A DNA stretch of 64,000 nt, taken from Synechococcus sp. SynAce01. GTDB taxonomy: Bacteria; Cyanobacteriota; Cyanobacteriia; PCC-6307; Cyanobiaceae. The stretch is from positions 1,922,001 through 1,986,000 of the forward strand of contig NZ_CP018091.1 of the NCBI RefSeq assembly GCF_001885215.1, given 5' to 3'. Under the pieces are notes generated by a model. The model ran no database searches. It worked only from the letters and a program-made list of their open reading frames with translations, and was not told the DNA's origin. Shown piece after piece: positions 53,998-63,576 of the stretch. How positions within the stretch are numbered: position 1 is the first letter of the stretch; each line of letters begins with the position of its first letter. A program made the position numbers and the translations under genes.

Positions 53998-55476
53998 TCA
54001 GTCGAGCGTCTGCTGGACCGCTGCTGCAGCGTCTTCGCCGCTGCGCACCGCCCCCTCGAAAAATCCTGGCCAGCGCTCGGCCACCTCGGTGCCCGCCCAG
54101 AACACCTGGCCATGGGGCCGGCGCAGGGCATCGCCGCAACGGCTCCACAGCCCCGGCGGCATCCAGGCGGCATAGGCGCCGCCCACGAACGGCATGGTCG
54201 GCCAGTCCTTGACCACAAAGGCCGCCGGAGTCAGGGCCTGCGGCCCCAGATAGGCAGCCAGATCGCCGAGCACCGCCTGCTTCTGCTCCGCTTCGTCCAG
54301 CTTTGCCCAGCGCTGGTAGCGATGGCCCACCACGAAGGCGGCCAGCACTCCCCAACCGCTTTGGGGATCGGAACTGTCGGCGCAGAGTTCCACCCAGGGG
54401 CGATCACCGATGGCGATTCCCGAGAGCCCCAGCTTGCGCCACCAGGGGCTGGTGTACACCACCAGCATTTTGGCGCAGGCGCCCATCGCCATCTCCCGCT
54501 GTAGTTCCAGGCGGTCGGCGGGCAGTTCCGGCATGAAGTGCAGGCGAGCGGCCATCGCCGGCGGCATCGCCACGATCGCGGCACGGCAGGGGTAGTGCGC
54601 TCGGTCGGTCTGGACCAGAACCGGGTGAGCGGCCCCAGCTCCTGGGAGTTCGCCCTCGCGCTGGTCCTGAACCACGCTTTGCAGCACGGCCCGCACCGGC
54701 TCGCCCAGCCGCACCACCCCCTCGCCCAGTTGCGTGGCCAGCAGGGCCGGTAGCTGGCCGGCGCCGCCATGCAGCAGCTCCTGTTCGGGCTGCTCGCCCT
54801 GGGAGGCGGTGCGCTGGCCCCAGAGCACATGCAACAGCGACACCTGCTCGGGCTCCGCTGGGCCGAGGAAGCCGACGGCGCGGCAGAAATAGGCGAAATA
54901 CCAGGCGGCGAAGGGGGTGTGGGAGTGGGCGTCGATCCAGTCCTGGAAGCTGAGCTGATCGAGTTCAGCGGCGGCGGGATGGTGGTGGGGGTGACCTTCG
55001 GGCAATTGGGCCACCAGCTCCTCGAAGCGCGCCAGGGCCGCCATGGCGTCGTTCCAGTCGGCAGTCGGCACTGCCGGTGGCTGGCCTTCGGCAAAGCCCT
55101 GGAAGAACCCGGCGAAGCTGCAGCGGCTTTCGCCGAACACCAGCACGGTCTTGCCGCTATGGGGCGATTCGAAGCGGCGAATGCCGTGGCGATCGAGCAG
55201 GGCCTGCATGCGGCTCTGGCTGGGGCCCACCCACTGGCCGCCCAGGTCGATCCAGGGGTTCTGCTGTCCGGACAAGCTGCCACCGATCTCCCCACCAGCC
55301 AGCTGCAACCGCTGGCCGACCATGCGCCCGCCGAGCTCAGGGGCTGCCTCGATCAGGCGCACCGAGCGGCCGGCCACCTGCAGCGCCCGGGCCGCCACCA
55401 GGCCGGCGAGACCGGCGCCCAGCACCACCACATCAACGAGGCTCTCGCTGGGCGGCTCGGGGTTGTTCCGTGTCAC
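53998..55476 (-). CDS. FAD-dependent amine oxidase (MAO-like)
   Basis: A 492-residue flavoprotein. The N-terminal FAD-binding Rossmann motif is [17 protein letters not shown], followed by ELGGRMVG and the [16 protein letters not shown] stretch of monoamine oxidases. The C-terminus has the [22 protein letters not shown]-binding motif. It would oxidise an amine or amino acid to give aldehyde, ammonia and H2O2; no signal peptide. The start overlaps the pyrF stop (ATGA). An exported SOD gene follows. Confidence 0.85.
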   Translation of the reverse strand: MTRNNPEPPSESLVDVVVLGAGLAGLVAARALQVAGRSVRLIEAAPELGGRMVGQRLQLAGGEIGGSLSGQQNPWIDLGGQWVGPSQSRMQALLDRHGIRRFESPHSGKTVLVFGESRCSFAGFFQGFAEGQPPAVPTADWNDAMAALARFEELVAQLPEGHPHHHPAAAELDQLSFQDWIDAHSHTPFAAWYFAYFCRAVGFLGPAEPEQVSLLHVLWGQRTASQGEQPEQELLHGGAGQLPALLATQLGEGVVRLGEPVRAVLQSVVQDQREGELPGAGAAHPVLVQTDRAHYPCRAAIVAMPPAMAARLHFMPELPADRLELQREMAMGACAKMLVVYTSPWWRKLGLSGIAIGDRPWVELCADSSDPQSGWGVLAAFVVGHRYQRWAKLDEAEQKQAVLGDLAAYLGPQALTPAAFVVKDWPTMPFVGGAYAAWMPPGLWSRCGDALRRPHGQVFWAGTEVAERWPGFFEGAVRSGEDAAAAVQQTLD

Positions 55477-56234
55477 CGCATCGCTGGGCCAGGCTCCCCA
55501 GATTGCCCGATGCTCTCGGCCATGCAGGCCGCGAAGGCTGCCGCAGGATCGCTGGCCTCACGGATCGGCCTGCCGATCACCAGCAAGCTGGCGCCGGCCG
55601 CCAGGGCTTGATGGGGTCCCATCACCCGGGCCTGGTCGCCGGCCGCGCTTCCCCTCGGGCGGATGCCGGGTGTCACCAGCAGGAAGGGGCGGGGGTGACT
55701 GGCCCGCAGCCGCCCCACTTCATGGGCGGAGCAGACGGCACCGCCCACACCGGCGGCCACCGCCAGGGCCGCGAGGCGTGAGCTGTGGCGCTCCAGGGGC
55801 TCGCCAACAGCCAGTTCATCTCGAAAGCGATCGGGCTCCCAGCTGGTGAGCACGGTCACGGCCAGCAGGGTGGGAGCGGGCAATCCCGCTTGCGCCGCTC
55901 CGGCCACCGCCGCCGCCTGGGCCGCCGCCAGTGCCTGGCTGCCGGCCGCAGCGTGCACCGTGATCAGCTCCGCTCCCAGGCGGGCGGCGCTGCCCACAGC
56001 CCCGGCCATGGTGGCTGGGATGTCGTGGAATTTCAGATCCAGAAACACCCGCAGGCCGCGGCGGCGCAGCTCAATGACGAGCGCCGGCCCGCAGGCGATG
56101 AACAACTCCAGGCCCACCTTCACCCAGCGCAGCTCGGGCAGGCGATCCACCAGCGCCAGGGCCAAGGCGGCCTCTGGGTAATCGAGCGCCACGATGATTC
56201 GATCAGCGGCATCTCCGCCCAACTTTGGGATCAC
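55473..56234 (-). CDS. pyrF: Orotidine-5'-phosphate decarboxylase
   Basis: A 253-residue enzyme making UMP from OMP. It opens [20 protein letters not shown] and has the catalytic [16 protein letters not shown] block (Asp-x-Lys-x-x-Asp). The tail TPGIRPRG with [20 protein letters not shown] completes the TIM barrel. It is first in a minus-strand string with the amine oxidase gene, overlapping it by four bases. Confidence 0.95.
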   Translation of the reverse strand: MIPKLGGDAADRIIVALDYPEAALALALVDRLPELRWVKVGLELFIACGPALVIELRRRGLRVFLDLKFHDIPATMAGAVGSAARLGAELITVHAAAGSQALAAAQAAAVAGAAQAGLPAPTLLAVTVLTSWEPDRFRDELAVGEPLERHSSRLAALAVAAGVGGAVCSAHEVGRLRASHPRPFLLVTPGIRPRGSAAGDQARVMGPHQALAAGASLLVIGRPIREASDPAAAFAACMAESIGQSGEPGPAMR

Positions 56235-56277
56235 AGGGGGTTCACCGACCGCTGCTCAGATTAAAGATCCCAGCCCG

Positions 56278-57570
56278 TCAGGTACCAATCAGCCGCCGGA
56301 ACGTTTTCTTGCCGAGCTGCAGCACCTTGCCGTCCAGTTCGGCGGCGGCGAAGGCCTGGAGCGGGTCGCTGAGTTTGTCGCCATCGAGCCGTACCGCACC
56401 CCCCTGGATCTGCCGCCGGGCCTCGCCGCCGCTGGCGCAAAGCCCCAGCTCGCGCAGCAGGGCAAAGGCCTCAATGGGGAACTCCACCGCCGCCAGTGAA
56501 ACCTCCGGCACGGTCGCCTCTGCCGTACCGGCTGAACCCAGCGCGCCTGCAGCCTTGCCACTGCCTGCGGCTACCAAGGCCGCGGCATCGGCCTGGGCCG
56601 CCAGCGCCGCAGCCTGGCCATGGCGGCCGGCGGTGATCGCCAGGGCCATCGCCTTCTGGCGCTCCCGTCCGCCGGTCGGCAGCTCGGTGAGGTTCAGCCC
56701 GGTGAGCAGGGTGAGGTACTCATCCACCACCGCATCGGGCAGTTTCTCCAGCTTCGAATACATCGAGAGCGGGTCGTCACAGAGGCCCACGGTGTTGCCC
56801 AGGCTCTTGCTCATCTTCTGCACCCCATCAAGCCCCGGCAGGATCGGCAGCAACGCCCCGAACTGGGGTCGCTGGCCGAAATGGCGCTGCAGATCGCGGC
56901 CCATCGCCACATTGAATTTCTGGTCGGTACCGCCCAGCTCCAGGTCGGAGCGCACCGCCACCGAGTCGTAGCCCTGCAGCAGCGGGTAGAGGAACTCGTG
57001 CAGGCTGATCGGCGTGCCGGAGCTGTAGCGGTTGGCGAACTCCTCTTTGGCCAGCATCTGCCCCACCGTGGCGGTGCCCAGCAGCTCGATCACCTTGGCC
57101 AGATCCAGGCCGGCGAGCCATTCGCTGTTGCGGCGTACCTCCAGCCGGCCGGGGGTCTGGAAATCCAACAGGGCGTGCTCCGGCGGCTGGCCCTGGCCCA
57201 GCTGGGCCAGGTAGGTGGCGGCGTTGGCGTCCACGGCGTCGGCGCCCAGCTGCACCCGGGTGGCGCTCTTGCCGCTGGGATCGCCGATGCGGGCGGTGAA
57301 ATCGCCGATGATCAGAACGGCGGTGTGGCCGGCGTCCTGGAACGCCCGCAACTTGCGAAACAGGATGCTGTGGCCGAGATGGATGTCGCTGCCGGTGGGG
57401 TCGATGCCCAACTTGATCCGCAGGGGCCGGCCGGCTTGCTCTGCTTCGGCGAGCCGCGCCCCCATGATTTGATCAGGATCGCCCCCCCGTCCATTGGGAA
57501 ACAGATCGGCCAAGCCCCTCTCCAGCCACGGCGGCAAGCCAAACCCCTGCCTCTGCGGCGCCCCCACCAT
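56278..57570 (-). CDS. tyrS: Tyrosyl-tRNA synthetase
   Basis: A 430-residue class I synthetase. The HIGH-type motif is HLGH (64-67), KMSKS is at 252-256, and an S4 RNA-binding domain closes the protein ([19 protein letters not shown]). It is a single gene; the start is ATG at 57570, and pyrF lies 43 bases downstream on the same strand. Confidence 0.96.
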   Translation of the reverse strand: MVGAPQRQGFGLPPWLERGLADLFPNGRGGDPDQIMGARLAEAEQAGRPLRIKLGIDPTGSDIHLGHSILFRKLRAFQDAGHTAVLIIGDFTARIGDPSGKSATRVQLGADAVDANAATYLAQLGQGQPPEHALLDFQTPGRLEVRRNSEWLAGLDLAKVIELLGTATVGQMLAKEEFANRYSSGTPISLHEFLYPLLQGYDSVAVRSDLELGGTDQKFNVAMGRDLQRHFGQRPQFGALLPILPGLDGVQKMSKSLGNTVGLCDDPLSMYSKLEKLPDAVVDEYLTLLTGLNLTELPTGGRERQKAMALAITAGRHGQAAALAAQADAAALVAAGSGKAAGALGSAGTAEATVPEVSLAAVEFPIEAFALLRELGLCASGGEARRQIQGGAVRLDGDKLSDPLQAFAAAELDGKVLQLGKKTFRRLIGT

Positions 57571-57648
57571 CTGGCCCTGTCTCTCTTTGCCGGCGATCGT
57601 AGGCAGCGACCCTGCTGACCTCCCCGGCTCGCTCAGCCATGGGCAGGT

Positions 57649-57972
57649 TCAGCCTTCAGCGCCCAGCTCCCGCTTCATCCGCTCCAGGGTTTGGTTCATC
57701 TGGCTGAACATCTGCTCGGGTGTCATGCCGAACTGGCCGAGCTGGGTGCGCAGCTGCTCCACGGTGAGCTTGGCCTGGAAATCCTCGGAGAGCTCGAAGC
57801 GTTTCATGAACACCCGGTAGCGATCCATCAGCGTTTCCATCCGCTCGATGAACAATTTCTTGCCTTCCCGGTCGAACTTGCCGTAGTCGCCCCCGAGCTG
57901 GGTGAGCTGCTGGTAGTCGCCGAACAGGCGTTTGGCCTCGTCCTGAACGATCTCGGATTCGAAGAACCCCAT
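57649..57972 (-). CDS. DUF1825 family protein
   Basis: A 107-residue helical protein nearly universal in cyanobacteria. It begins GFFESEIVQDEAKRLFGDYQ and has a charged middle (FDREGKKLFIERMETLMDRY) that favours long helices. ATG at 57972 is chosen over 58017 because the conserved part begins there. Its function is unknown. It is divergent from the helix-hairpin-helix gene. Confidence 0.85.
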   Translation of the reverse strand: MGFFESEIVQDEAKRLFGDYQQLTQLGGDYGKFDREGKKLFIERMETLMDRYRVFMKRFELSEDFQAKLTVEQLRTQLGQFGMTPEQMFSQMNQTLERMKRELGAEG

Positions 57973-58104
57973 GGAAGCGGCTAGCCGTGGTGCAATAGGA
58001 GCGATTCTGGGCGGCACCTGGCTTGGGCGGGAGTGCGGATTGACGTAATCGAGCCGCCACTACCGCTAACTTCGGGCCAGTTGTGCGTTTGGGCGAGTGC
58101 CGCC

Positions 58105-58791
58105 ATGGCCAAGGGGCAGTGGTTGGATGCGCTGGCCCGCCGCCTGCTGGTGGCGACCGGACAGTTGCCGGCCCCGGCCGCCCGTGCAAACAACCCGGCT
58201 GGCCCAAAGACACCGGCCAGCGCCGCGGGCCTAGCGGGTGCCGATGAGATCGAGCGGGATCTGCTGGCTTTGAAGCTGGCCCAGGATCCGGACCTGCGGC
58301 TGCGCAACGCCGATGAGGTTGGTCAGCTGGCTGCCCTGGGTTGGCATCTGGATGTGAACAGGGCCACGGCCGCCGACTGGCTGCGCCTGCCCGGCATCAC
58401 TCCTAATCAGGTGGACCTGCTGTTGCGGCTGCAGGCCGGAGGCGTTCAACTCAGCGGCATCGACGACCTGCAACGGGTGCTGGGCCTCCAGCCCGCCGAG
58501 GTGCACTGTTGGGAGCCCCTGCTGGCGTTCCGCTGGTACGGCGATAGCCCCCGCGACGGTTTGCTGGCCCTCGATCTCAACCGCGCCAGCACAGCCCAGC
58601 TGCAGGCTCAGCTGGGCCTGGATCCGGAGCGTGGTCAGCGGCTGGTGCGCGAGCGGGGCCGCGGCCCGTTCCAGGACCTGGCCGATCTGCAGCAACGGCT
58701 GCAGCTTCCCGCTGACCTGGTCGAAGGCCTGATTGGCAAGGTGAGCTTCGGTAAGGGGCCTTTGGGGCCGGAGCTGCCCCGGCGGCGATGA
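58105..58791 (+). CDS. Protein with two ComEA-like helix-hairpin-helix units
   Basis: A 228-residue protein. Unit one (about 90-133, LDVNRATAADWLRLPGITPN, VDLLLRLQAGGVQLSG) and unit two (about 161-208, LDLNRASTAQLQAQLGLDPE, VRERGRGPFQDLADLQ) resemble the ComEA HhH DNA-binding fold. There is no signal peptide or membrane helix, unlike true ComEA. The ATG at 58105 is the best start. Its stop overlaps the start of the GIY-YIG gene (ATGA), so the products may act together on DNA. Confidence 0.8.
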   Translation: MAKGQWLDALARRLLVATGQLPAPAARANNPAGPKTPASAAGLAGADEIERDLLALKLAQDPDLRLRNADEVGQLAALGWHLDVNRATAADWLRLPGITPNQVDLLLRLQAGGVQLSGIDDLQRVLGLQPAEVHCWEPLLAFRWYGDSPRDGLLALDLNRASTAQLQAQLGLDPERGQRLVRERGRGPFQDLADLQQRLQLPADLVEGLIGKVSFGKGPLGPELPRRR

Positions 58792-59432
58792 CAAACTCCG
58801 CTCGACAGGGGGAGCTGTTCCCGGCGGGTGCCGGCAGCGGTGATGGACCCGGCGCGGCCGTTTCTGCCCTGCTGCCGCTGCGGCAGCGGCAATTGCTCGC
58901 TTGGCAAAATCGCTTGGCCAGCTTCCAGCAGCCGCTGTTCAAGGCACTGGGGACCCACCACCAGGCCCCGGGAGAGGCCAGTCAGGGGCAGCTGTTCGCC
59001 ACGGGACGGCCTGGCATGGGCCCCGATCCTGCTGCTCTGGCTGCCCACTTCAACCCGCTGGCCCTCACCCCCCAGAGCCTGCAGTTCTGGCGCTGGCCGC
59101 AGCAGGCTCAGAACGGGGCGGCGCTCTATGTGGTGATTGACCAGCCGCCCCACCTCAACATCCCTTTGCTGCTGTACATCGGCGAAACCTCGCGGGCCGA
59201 TCTGCGCTGGAAGGGCGACCATGACTGCAAGACCTACCTGGCGGCCTACGGCGAGGCCCTGCAGCAGGCCCAACTCAAGAGCCTGGCCAGCATCCGCTTC
59301 TGGGCGGACGTGCCGGTCGCGGCAAGGGCGCGCCAAGTCCTTGAGCAGGCGCTGATCCGCCGCTGGCAGCCCCCGTTCAACAAGGAAACGCGCCAACGCT
59401 GGGCGACGCCCTTCACCAGCGACCTCGGCTGA
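58788..59432 (+). CDS. GIY-YIG-like nuclease domain protein
   Basis: A 214-residue protein. Residues 110-205 fit the GIY-YIG fold: ALYVV (first strand), LLYIGETSRADLRWKGDH (second strand with Tyr, then Arg), and VLEQALIRRWQPPFNKE (metal-binding Glu, then Asn). The first 100 residues are not recognised; they hold PLFKALGTHHQAPGEAS. It is translated together with the HhH protein. UvrC combines a GIY-YIG and a HhH domain in one chain; here they are split, but no UVR or RNase H domain is seen. Confidence 0.7.
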   Translation: MTNSARQGELFPAGAGSGDGPGAAVSALLPLRQRQLLAWQNRLASFQQPLFKALGTHHQAPGEASQGQLFATGRPGMGPDPAALAAHFNPLALTPQSLQFWRWPQQAQNGAALYVVIDQPPHLNIPLLLYIGETSRADLRWKGDHDCKTYLAAYGEALQQAQLKSLASIRFWADVPVAARARQVLEQALIRRWQPPFNKETRQRWATPFTSDLG

Positions 59433-59495
59433 AACCCGTCCAGGGCAGGCCGTGGAGCCTGGCTACGATCGCGGCCTCAAGATTTGCGCCCCCCC

Positions 59496-60977
59496 ATGGA
59501 GTTTCGCTGCACGCCCGTCTCGCTGAGCGACTGGGGCGGTGACACCCTGGCGGTGGGTCTGGCCCAGGACGATCACGGACCGTTGCAACAGGCCCTGGAA
59601 GCCCGCTTCGGCCCCGATCTGAGCGCCCTGCTGGAGCAGCGCCGCTTCAAGGGCAAAGCCGGCGATGTTCTCACCTTCACCCTGTTGGGCCAGGCACCGG
59701 CCCAGTTGATCGTGGTGGGGCTAGGGGAGGCGCAGGCTGGCGATGTCGCCGGTCTGCGCAGTGCCGCTGCAGCGATCGCCAGGGCAGCGGCAGCCTGTAA
59801 AGCCTCCGATCTCGGCATCGCCCTGCCCAGCGACGGACTCGATCCCAAGGCCGCGGCCCAGGCGATCGCCGAGGCGGTGCGGCTCACCCTCTATGCCGAC
59901 CAGCGCTTCAAAAGCGAAGTCGAACCCGCTGCGGTGCCGGGCTCGATCAGCCTGTTGGGGCTGCCGGAGTCGGCCCAGGCCGGTCTGGATGGCCTGGGGG
60001 CGATCTGCAGCGGCGTGGAGCTGGCCCGCCAGCTGGTGGCGGCGCCGCCCAATGTGGTCACGCCCCAGGCCTTGGCCGACACCGCGGCCGAGATCGCCGG
60101 CACCTATGGCCTGGAGCTGAAGGTGCTGGAGCGCGCCGACTGTGAAGCTCTCGGCATGGGCGCTTATCTGGGCGTGTCCCAGGGCTCCGCGTTGCCGCCG
60201 AAGTTCATCCATCTCACCTACCGGCCCGTTGACGGGGCCAGCCGCCGGCTGGTGTTGATCGGCAAGGGGGTGACCTTCGATTCCGGCGGCTACAACCTCA
60301 AGACCGGTGGCTCCCAGATCGAGATGATGAAGTACGACATGGGCGGCAGTGCCGCCGTGCTCGGAGCCGCCCGGGCCATCGCCGAGCTCAAGCCAGACGG
60401 TGTGGAGGTGCACGTGATCGTGGCGGCCTGCGAAAACATGATCAGTGGCGAGGCCATCCACCCCGGCGACATCCTGACGGCCTCCAACGGCAAGACGATC
60501 GAAGTGAACAACACCGATGCCGAAGGCCGGCTCACCCTGGCCGATGCCCTCGTCTACGCCAGCGGGCTCCAGCCTGATGCGGTGGTGGATCTGGCCACCC
60601 TCACCGGGGCCTGCGTGATTGCCCTGGGTAACGAGATCGCCGGCCTCTGGTCGCCCAGCGATGGCCTCGCCGACGCCCTGCTCGAAGCCGGACGCCTCGG
60701 CGGTGAGCAGTTCTGGAGGATGCCGCTGCAGGCCTCCTACAAGGAGGGGCTCAAGAGCCCCGTGGCCGACCTCAAGAACACCGGGCCAAGGGCAGGCGGC
60801 TCCATCACCGCCGCTCTGTTCCTGCAGGATTTCATCGAAGCAGGACCGGCCTGGGCCCACCTGGACATCGCCGGCACGGTCTGGAGTGACAAGGGGCGGG
60901 GGCTGGATCCAGCCGGTGCCACGGGGTTCGGCGTGCGCACCCTTGTCGAGTGGGTAAGCCAGGGAGGACCCGCTTAA
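59496..60977 (+). CDS. pepA: Leucyl aminopeptidase (M17)
   Basis: A 493-residue cytosolic dizinc aminopeptidase. The active-site blocks are IGKGVTFDSGGYNLK (Lys257 and Asp262) and NTDAEGRLTLADAL (339-352). The less conserved N-terminal domain is complete. ATG at 59496 is preferred to a TTG at 59484 four codons earlier. It is followed by a small membrane protein gene 28 bases downstream. Confidence 0.96.
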   Translation: MEFRCTPVSLSDWGGDTLAVGLAQDDHGPLQQALEARFGPDLSALLEQRRFKGKAGDVLTFTLLGQAPAQLIVVGLGEAQAGDVAGLRSAAAAIARAAAACKASDLGIALPSDGLDPKAAAQAIAEAVRLTLYADQRFKSEVEPAAVPGSISLLGLPESAQAGLDGLGAICSGVELARQLVAAPPNVVTPQALADTAAEIAGTYGLELKVLERADCEALGMGAYLGVSQGSALPPKFIHLTYRPVDGASRRLVLIGKGVTFDSGGYNLKTGGSQIEMMKYDMGGSAAVLGAARAIAELKPDGVEVHVIVAACENMISGEAIHPGDILTASNGKTIEVNNTDAEGRLTLADALVYASGLQPDAVVDLATLTGACVIALGNEIAGLWSPSDGLADALLEAGRLGGEQFWRMPLQASYKEGLKSPVADLKNTGPRAGGSITAALFLQDFIEAGPAWAHLDIAGTVWSDKGRGLDPAGATGFGVRTLVEWVSQGGPA

Positions 60978-61005
60978 AGTTGGCCCCAACGCCTGACCGC
61001 AACGC

Positions 61006-61281
61006 ATGGCCGTTCAGAAGATCCGCTGGTACCTCAGCGCCCAGCTCGGAGTGCTGCTGTTGCCGTCGGGGATCTGTCTCGTCGGTGAGGCGATCACCCG
61101 GCGAACCTTGCAGGAAGTCGCCCTGCTCAATCAGATGGTCTCGCCGGCCGGGCCCTGGTTCTGGTACGGAACGTTTGGTCTGATCTGTGTGACAGCCGGG
61201 GTGGGTCTGATGGTGGAAAGTGGGTTGCTGCGCGGCTATCCGCGCCAGGGGCGTATGCCAACCAGCACACCTGGCCGCTAA
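61006..61281 (+). CDS. Two-helix membrane protein, conserved-looking
   Basis: A 91-residue protein with hydrophobic helices at about 12-30 (AQLGVLLLPSGICLVGEAI) and 52-72 (FWYGTFGLICVTAGVGLMV) and polar tails. It is probably read with pepA. No family is recognised. Confidence 0.6.
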   Translation: MAVQKIRWYLSAQLGVLLLPSGICLVGEAITRRTLQEVALLNQMVSPAGPWFWYGTFGLICVTAGVGLMVESGLLRGYPRQGRMPTSTPGR

Positions 61282-61288
61282 CGAGCCG

Positions 61289-61477
61289 CTAGGCAGCCAC
61301 TTGCTCCAGGCCCTGCATCAGGCTGGCTTCGGGGGCTTCCAGTTCGTGGATCTGCCAGCTCACCCGCTCGCCGAAACCGGCCAGCCGGCGATCGAGATCA
61401 TCGGCCGCATGCTTGGGGCTGGCGAAGGGACCGATGTGGCGGGTCACCAGACCATCGCGAATCGTCAGTAAATACAT
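61289..61477 (-). CDS. Small hypothetical protein
   Basis: A 62-residue soluble protein from ATG 61477 (MYLLTIRDGLVTRHIGPF) with an amphipathic helix PKHAADDLDRRLAGFG. No family recognised. A purine-rich sequence upstream (GGAGGTTG read on the minus strand) provides a good ribosome site, which favours this start over 61495 and supports that it is a gene. Confidence 0.55.
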   Translation of the reverse strand: MYLLTIRDGLVTRHIGPFASPKHAADDLDRRLAGFGERVSWQIHELEAPEASLMQGLEQVAA

Positions 61478-61624
61478 CTGCAACCTCCTTCCCATCCACC
61501 CAGCGTAGGCTCAAATCCCCTGCCTAGGCAGGGCCTGGAGCAGGCCAGAAACCTGGGAACCCGTTGCCCATGAAGTGATCAGTGATCCTTCTCTGCAAGC
61601 GGCTGGTTCAACCCTGGGTAGCCT

Positions 61625-62299
61625 TCAGGACTTCTGCTCAGGCCATGGCACAGAGGTTCGAGCTTTTGAGCCCCAGATCTGATTGAGCCGCTGATCGCGT
61701 CCGCATGACCAGCGGTAATAGTTGTATTTGAGCTTGTTTTGGCGGGCGTAGTTCTGGTGATAGGTCTCGGCTGGCCAGAACTTGCTGAGCGGTCGGATCT
61801 GCACCCGTATCGCGGCTGCTTTCTGGTCCAGTTCCCTGCCCGCTGCCTGCAGGCTGGCGAGGGCCTGCTCCTGCTGACGTGTGCCGCTGGTGAAGATCGC
61901 CGGGCGGTAGGAGGCACCACGGTCACAGAACTGGCCGCCACCATCGAGGGGATCGACGTTGCGCCAGAACGCCCGCAGCAGGGTGGGATAGCTGATCTGG
62001 TCGGTCTCGAAGCGCACCTGCACGCTCTCGAGATGGCCGGTTCCACCGGCGGTCACCTGGCGATAGGTGGGGTTGTCTTTGGACCCACCGCTGTAGCCAC
62101 TGACCGCATCGACCACTCCGGGGAGCACCTCAAGGTCGTGCTCCAGGCACCAGAAGCAACCACCGGCGAACACTGCCTCCTCGATCACGGCTTGAGCCGG
62201 CGCTGCGGAAATCAGCAGGACGACCAGACCTAAGAGCAGACCACGCACAAGCCCAGACCAGCGCAGGGCACCGGAGTGGCTGGTCTGCTGATTCGTCAT
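61625..62299 (-). CDS. msrA: Peptide methionine sulfoxide reductase MsrA, exported
   Basis: A 224-residue MsrA. A signal-type helix (GLVRGLLLGLVVLLISAAPA, about 16-35) ends AQA before the catalytic GCFWC (47-51). YSGG and NPTYRQVTAGGTGHLESVQV are family motifs, and RPAIF then YHQNYARQN follow. The signal peptide places it outside the cytoplasm, where it would repair oxidised methionine in proteins. Upstream frame to 62464 is antisense to lpxB and not coding. ATG at 62299 is chosen. Confidence 0.9.
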   Translation of the reverse strand: MTNQQTSHSGALRWSGLVRGLLLGLVVLLISAAPAQAVIEEAVFAGGCFWCLEHDLEVLPGVVDAVSGYSGGSKDNPTYRQVTAGGTGHLESVQVRFETDQISYPTLLRAFWRNVDPLDGGGQFCDRGASYRPAIFTSGTRQQEQALASLQAAGRELDQKAAAIRVQIRPLSKFWPAETYHQNYARQNKLKYNYYRWSCGRDQRLNQIWGSKARTSVPWPEQKS

Positions 62300-62352
62300 G
62301 GCCGGCTCAGAACTGGTGGTGGGGAAGGTTGTCCGATCATCTTGCAGGGCTG

Positions 62353-63576
62353 TCAACTCCGGTGGGAGAGGGGGGCGACGGCTTTTCGAGGTTCGGGGGT
62401 CTCGGGCAGATGGTCGAGGATTTCGTTGGCCGCCCTGGCGGTGACACCCGGTTCGCCCAGGCACTTCCGCAGCCGGCGGTAGCCATCCAGCATCCGCTCG
62501 CGCGCTGGGCCGGGATCCAGGAGTGGCAGGGCGGCCGCCACCACCGCCTCGGCACTGAAGCTGTCCTGGAGCAACTCCGGAACGAGCCGCTCAGAGAGCA
62601 CCAGATTCACCGGTGAGATGTGATCGACGCGGAAGTGAAGAAGATGGTGGGCGGCCCAGGCTGTGGGGCGGCTGACGCGGTATCCGACCACTTGGGGCAC
62701 CCCGCGCAGGGCCAGCTCCAAATTCACAGTCCCTGACTTTGTCAGGGCGAGGTCGGCGGCGGCAGAGAGGACCGGCCGCAGGCGGTCCGCCGCTGCGGCG
62801 GGCACCACCTCACCCCGGACGCCAGCCTGACGCAGCAGGGCGGCCAGCGGGGCTTCGAATGCCGCCTGGCCCGCCGGCACTATCACCCGCAGGCCAGGGC
62901 GCTGGCGCTGCAGTTCAGCCGCCGCTGCCGCCAGGGTGGGCACCAGATAGCGCATCTCCTGGCTGCGGGAAGCGGGCAGCAGCAGCAGCAATGTTTCGCC
63001 TGCCGCCAGGCCCAGTTGCTGGCGGGCCTCCTCCCGGCTGGGTTGCTCGCTGAGCGTGTCGAGCAGGGGGTGGCCCACCCAGGTCACGTCGGCTCCCCGC
63101 TCGGCGTAGAAGCGCGCTTCTTCCGGAAAGATCGCCAGGATGCGATCGGTGAAGCCGATCAGCCGGGTGCTGCCGCCCTCACCGATGCGGAACGCCCATT
63201 CCTGGGGTGCGATGTAGTACGTGATCGACACCTTCGGCAGCCGGCGTCTGAGGGTGAGCCCCAGGCTGACATTGGCTCCCATGTAATCGATCAGCACCAC
63301 ACCATCGGGCGGGGTCTGGCGCAGCAGCCGGCCCACCCGCCGCTGCAGGCGCAGGGTGGGCAGCACCAACGGCAGCGCTTCCCACAGCCCCATCGCCCCC
63401 ATCGGTGCGGTGTTCGCCAGCAGCCGGGCCCCGGCCCGTTCCATGCGCTCGCCGCCTAAGGCCAGGATCTCCAGCGGCAGTCCGCGCCGGGCGGCTTCGG
63501 CATGGAGGGCCTGGATCAGCAGCCCGCCTTGGAGATCCCCGGACACCTCGCCGGTGCTGATCAGCAGCCTGGCCAT
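62353..63576 (-). CDS. lpxB: Lipid-A-disaccharide synthase
   Basis: A 407-residue GT19 glycosyltransferase joining UDP-2,3-diacylglucosamine and lipid X. The N-terminus [20 protein letters not shown] and [24 protein letters not shown] and [16 protein letters not shown] are family blocks, and YRVSRPTAW is near the end. The ATG overlaps the lpxA stop by one base (TGATG). Together they make the lipid A disaccharide. Confidence 0.95.
   Translation of the reverse strand: MARLLISTGEVSGDLQGGLLIQALHAEAARRGLPLEILALGGERMERAGARLLANTAPMGAMGLWEALPLVLPTLRLQRRVGRLLRQTPPDGVVLIDYMGANVSLGLTLRRRLPKVSITYYIAPQEWAFRIGEGGSTRLIGFTDRILAIFPEEARFYAERGADVTWVGHPLLDTLSEQPSREEARQQLGLAAGETLLLLLPASRSQEMRYLVPTLAAAAAELQRQRPGLRVIVPAGQAAFEAPLAALLRQAGVRGEVVPAAAADRLRPVLSAAADLALTKSGTVNLELALRGVPQVVGYRVSRPTAWAAHHLLHFRVDHISPVNLVLSERLVPELLQDSFSAEAVVAAALPLLDPGPARERMLDGYRRLRKCLGEPGVTARAANEILDHLPETPEPRKAVAPLSHRS

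Noticed and set aside
53946-54218. Extension of the sodA frame upstream of 53945
   Set aside because: It lies in the amine oxidase gene, and the signal peptide starts at 53945.
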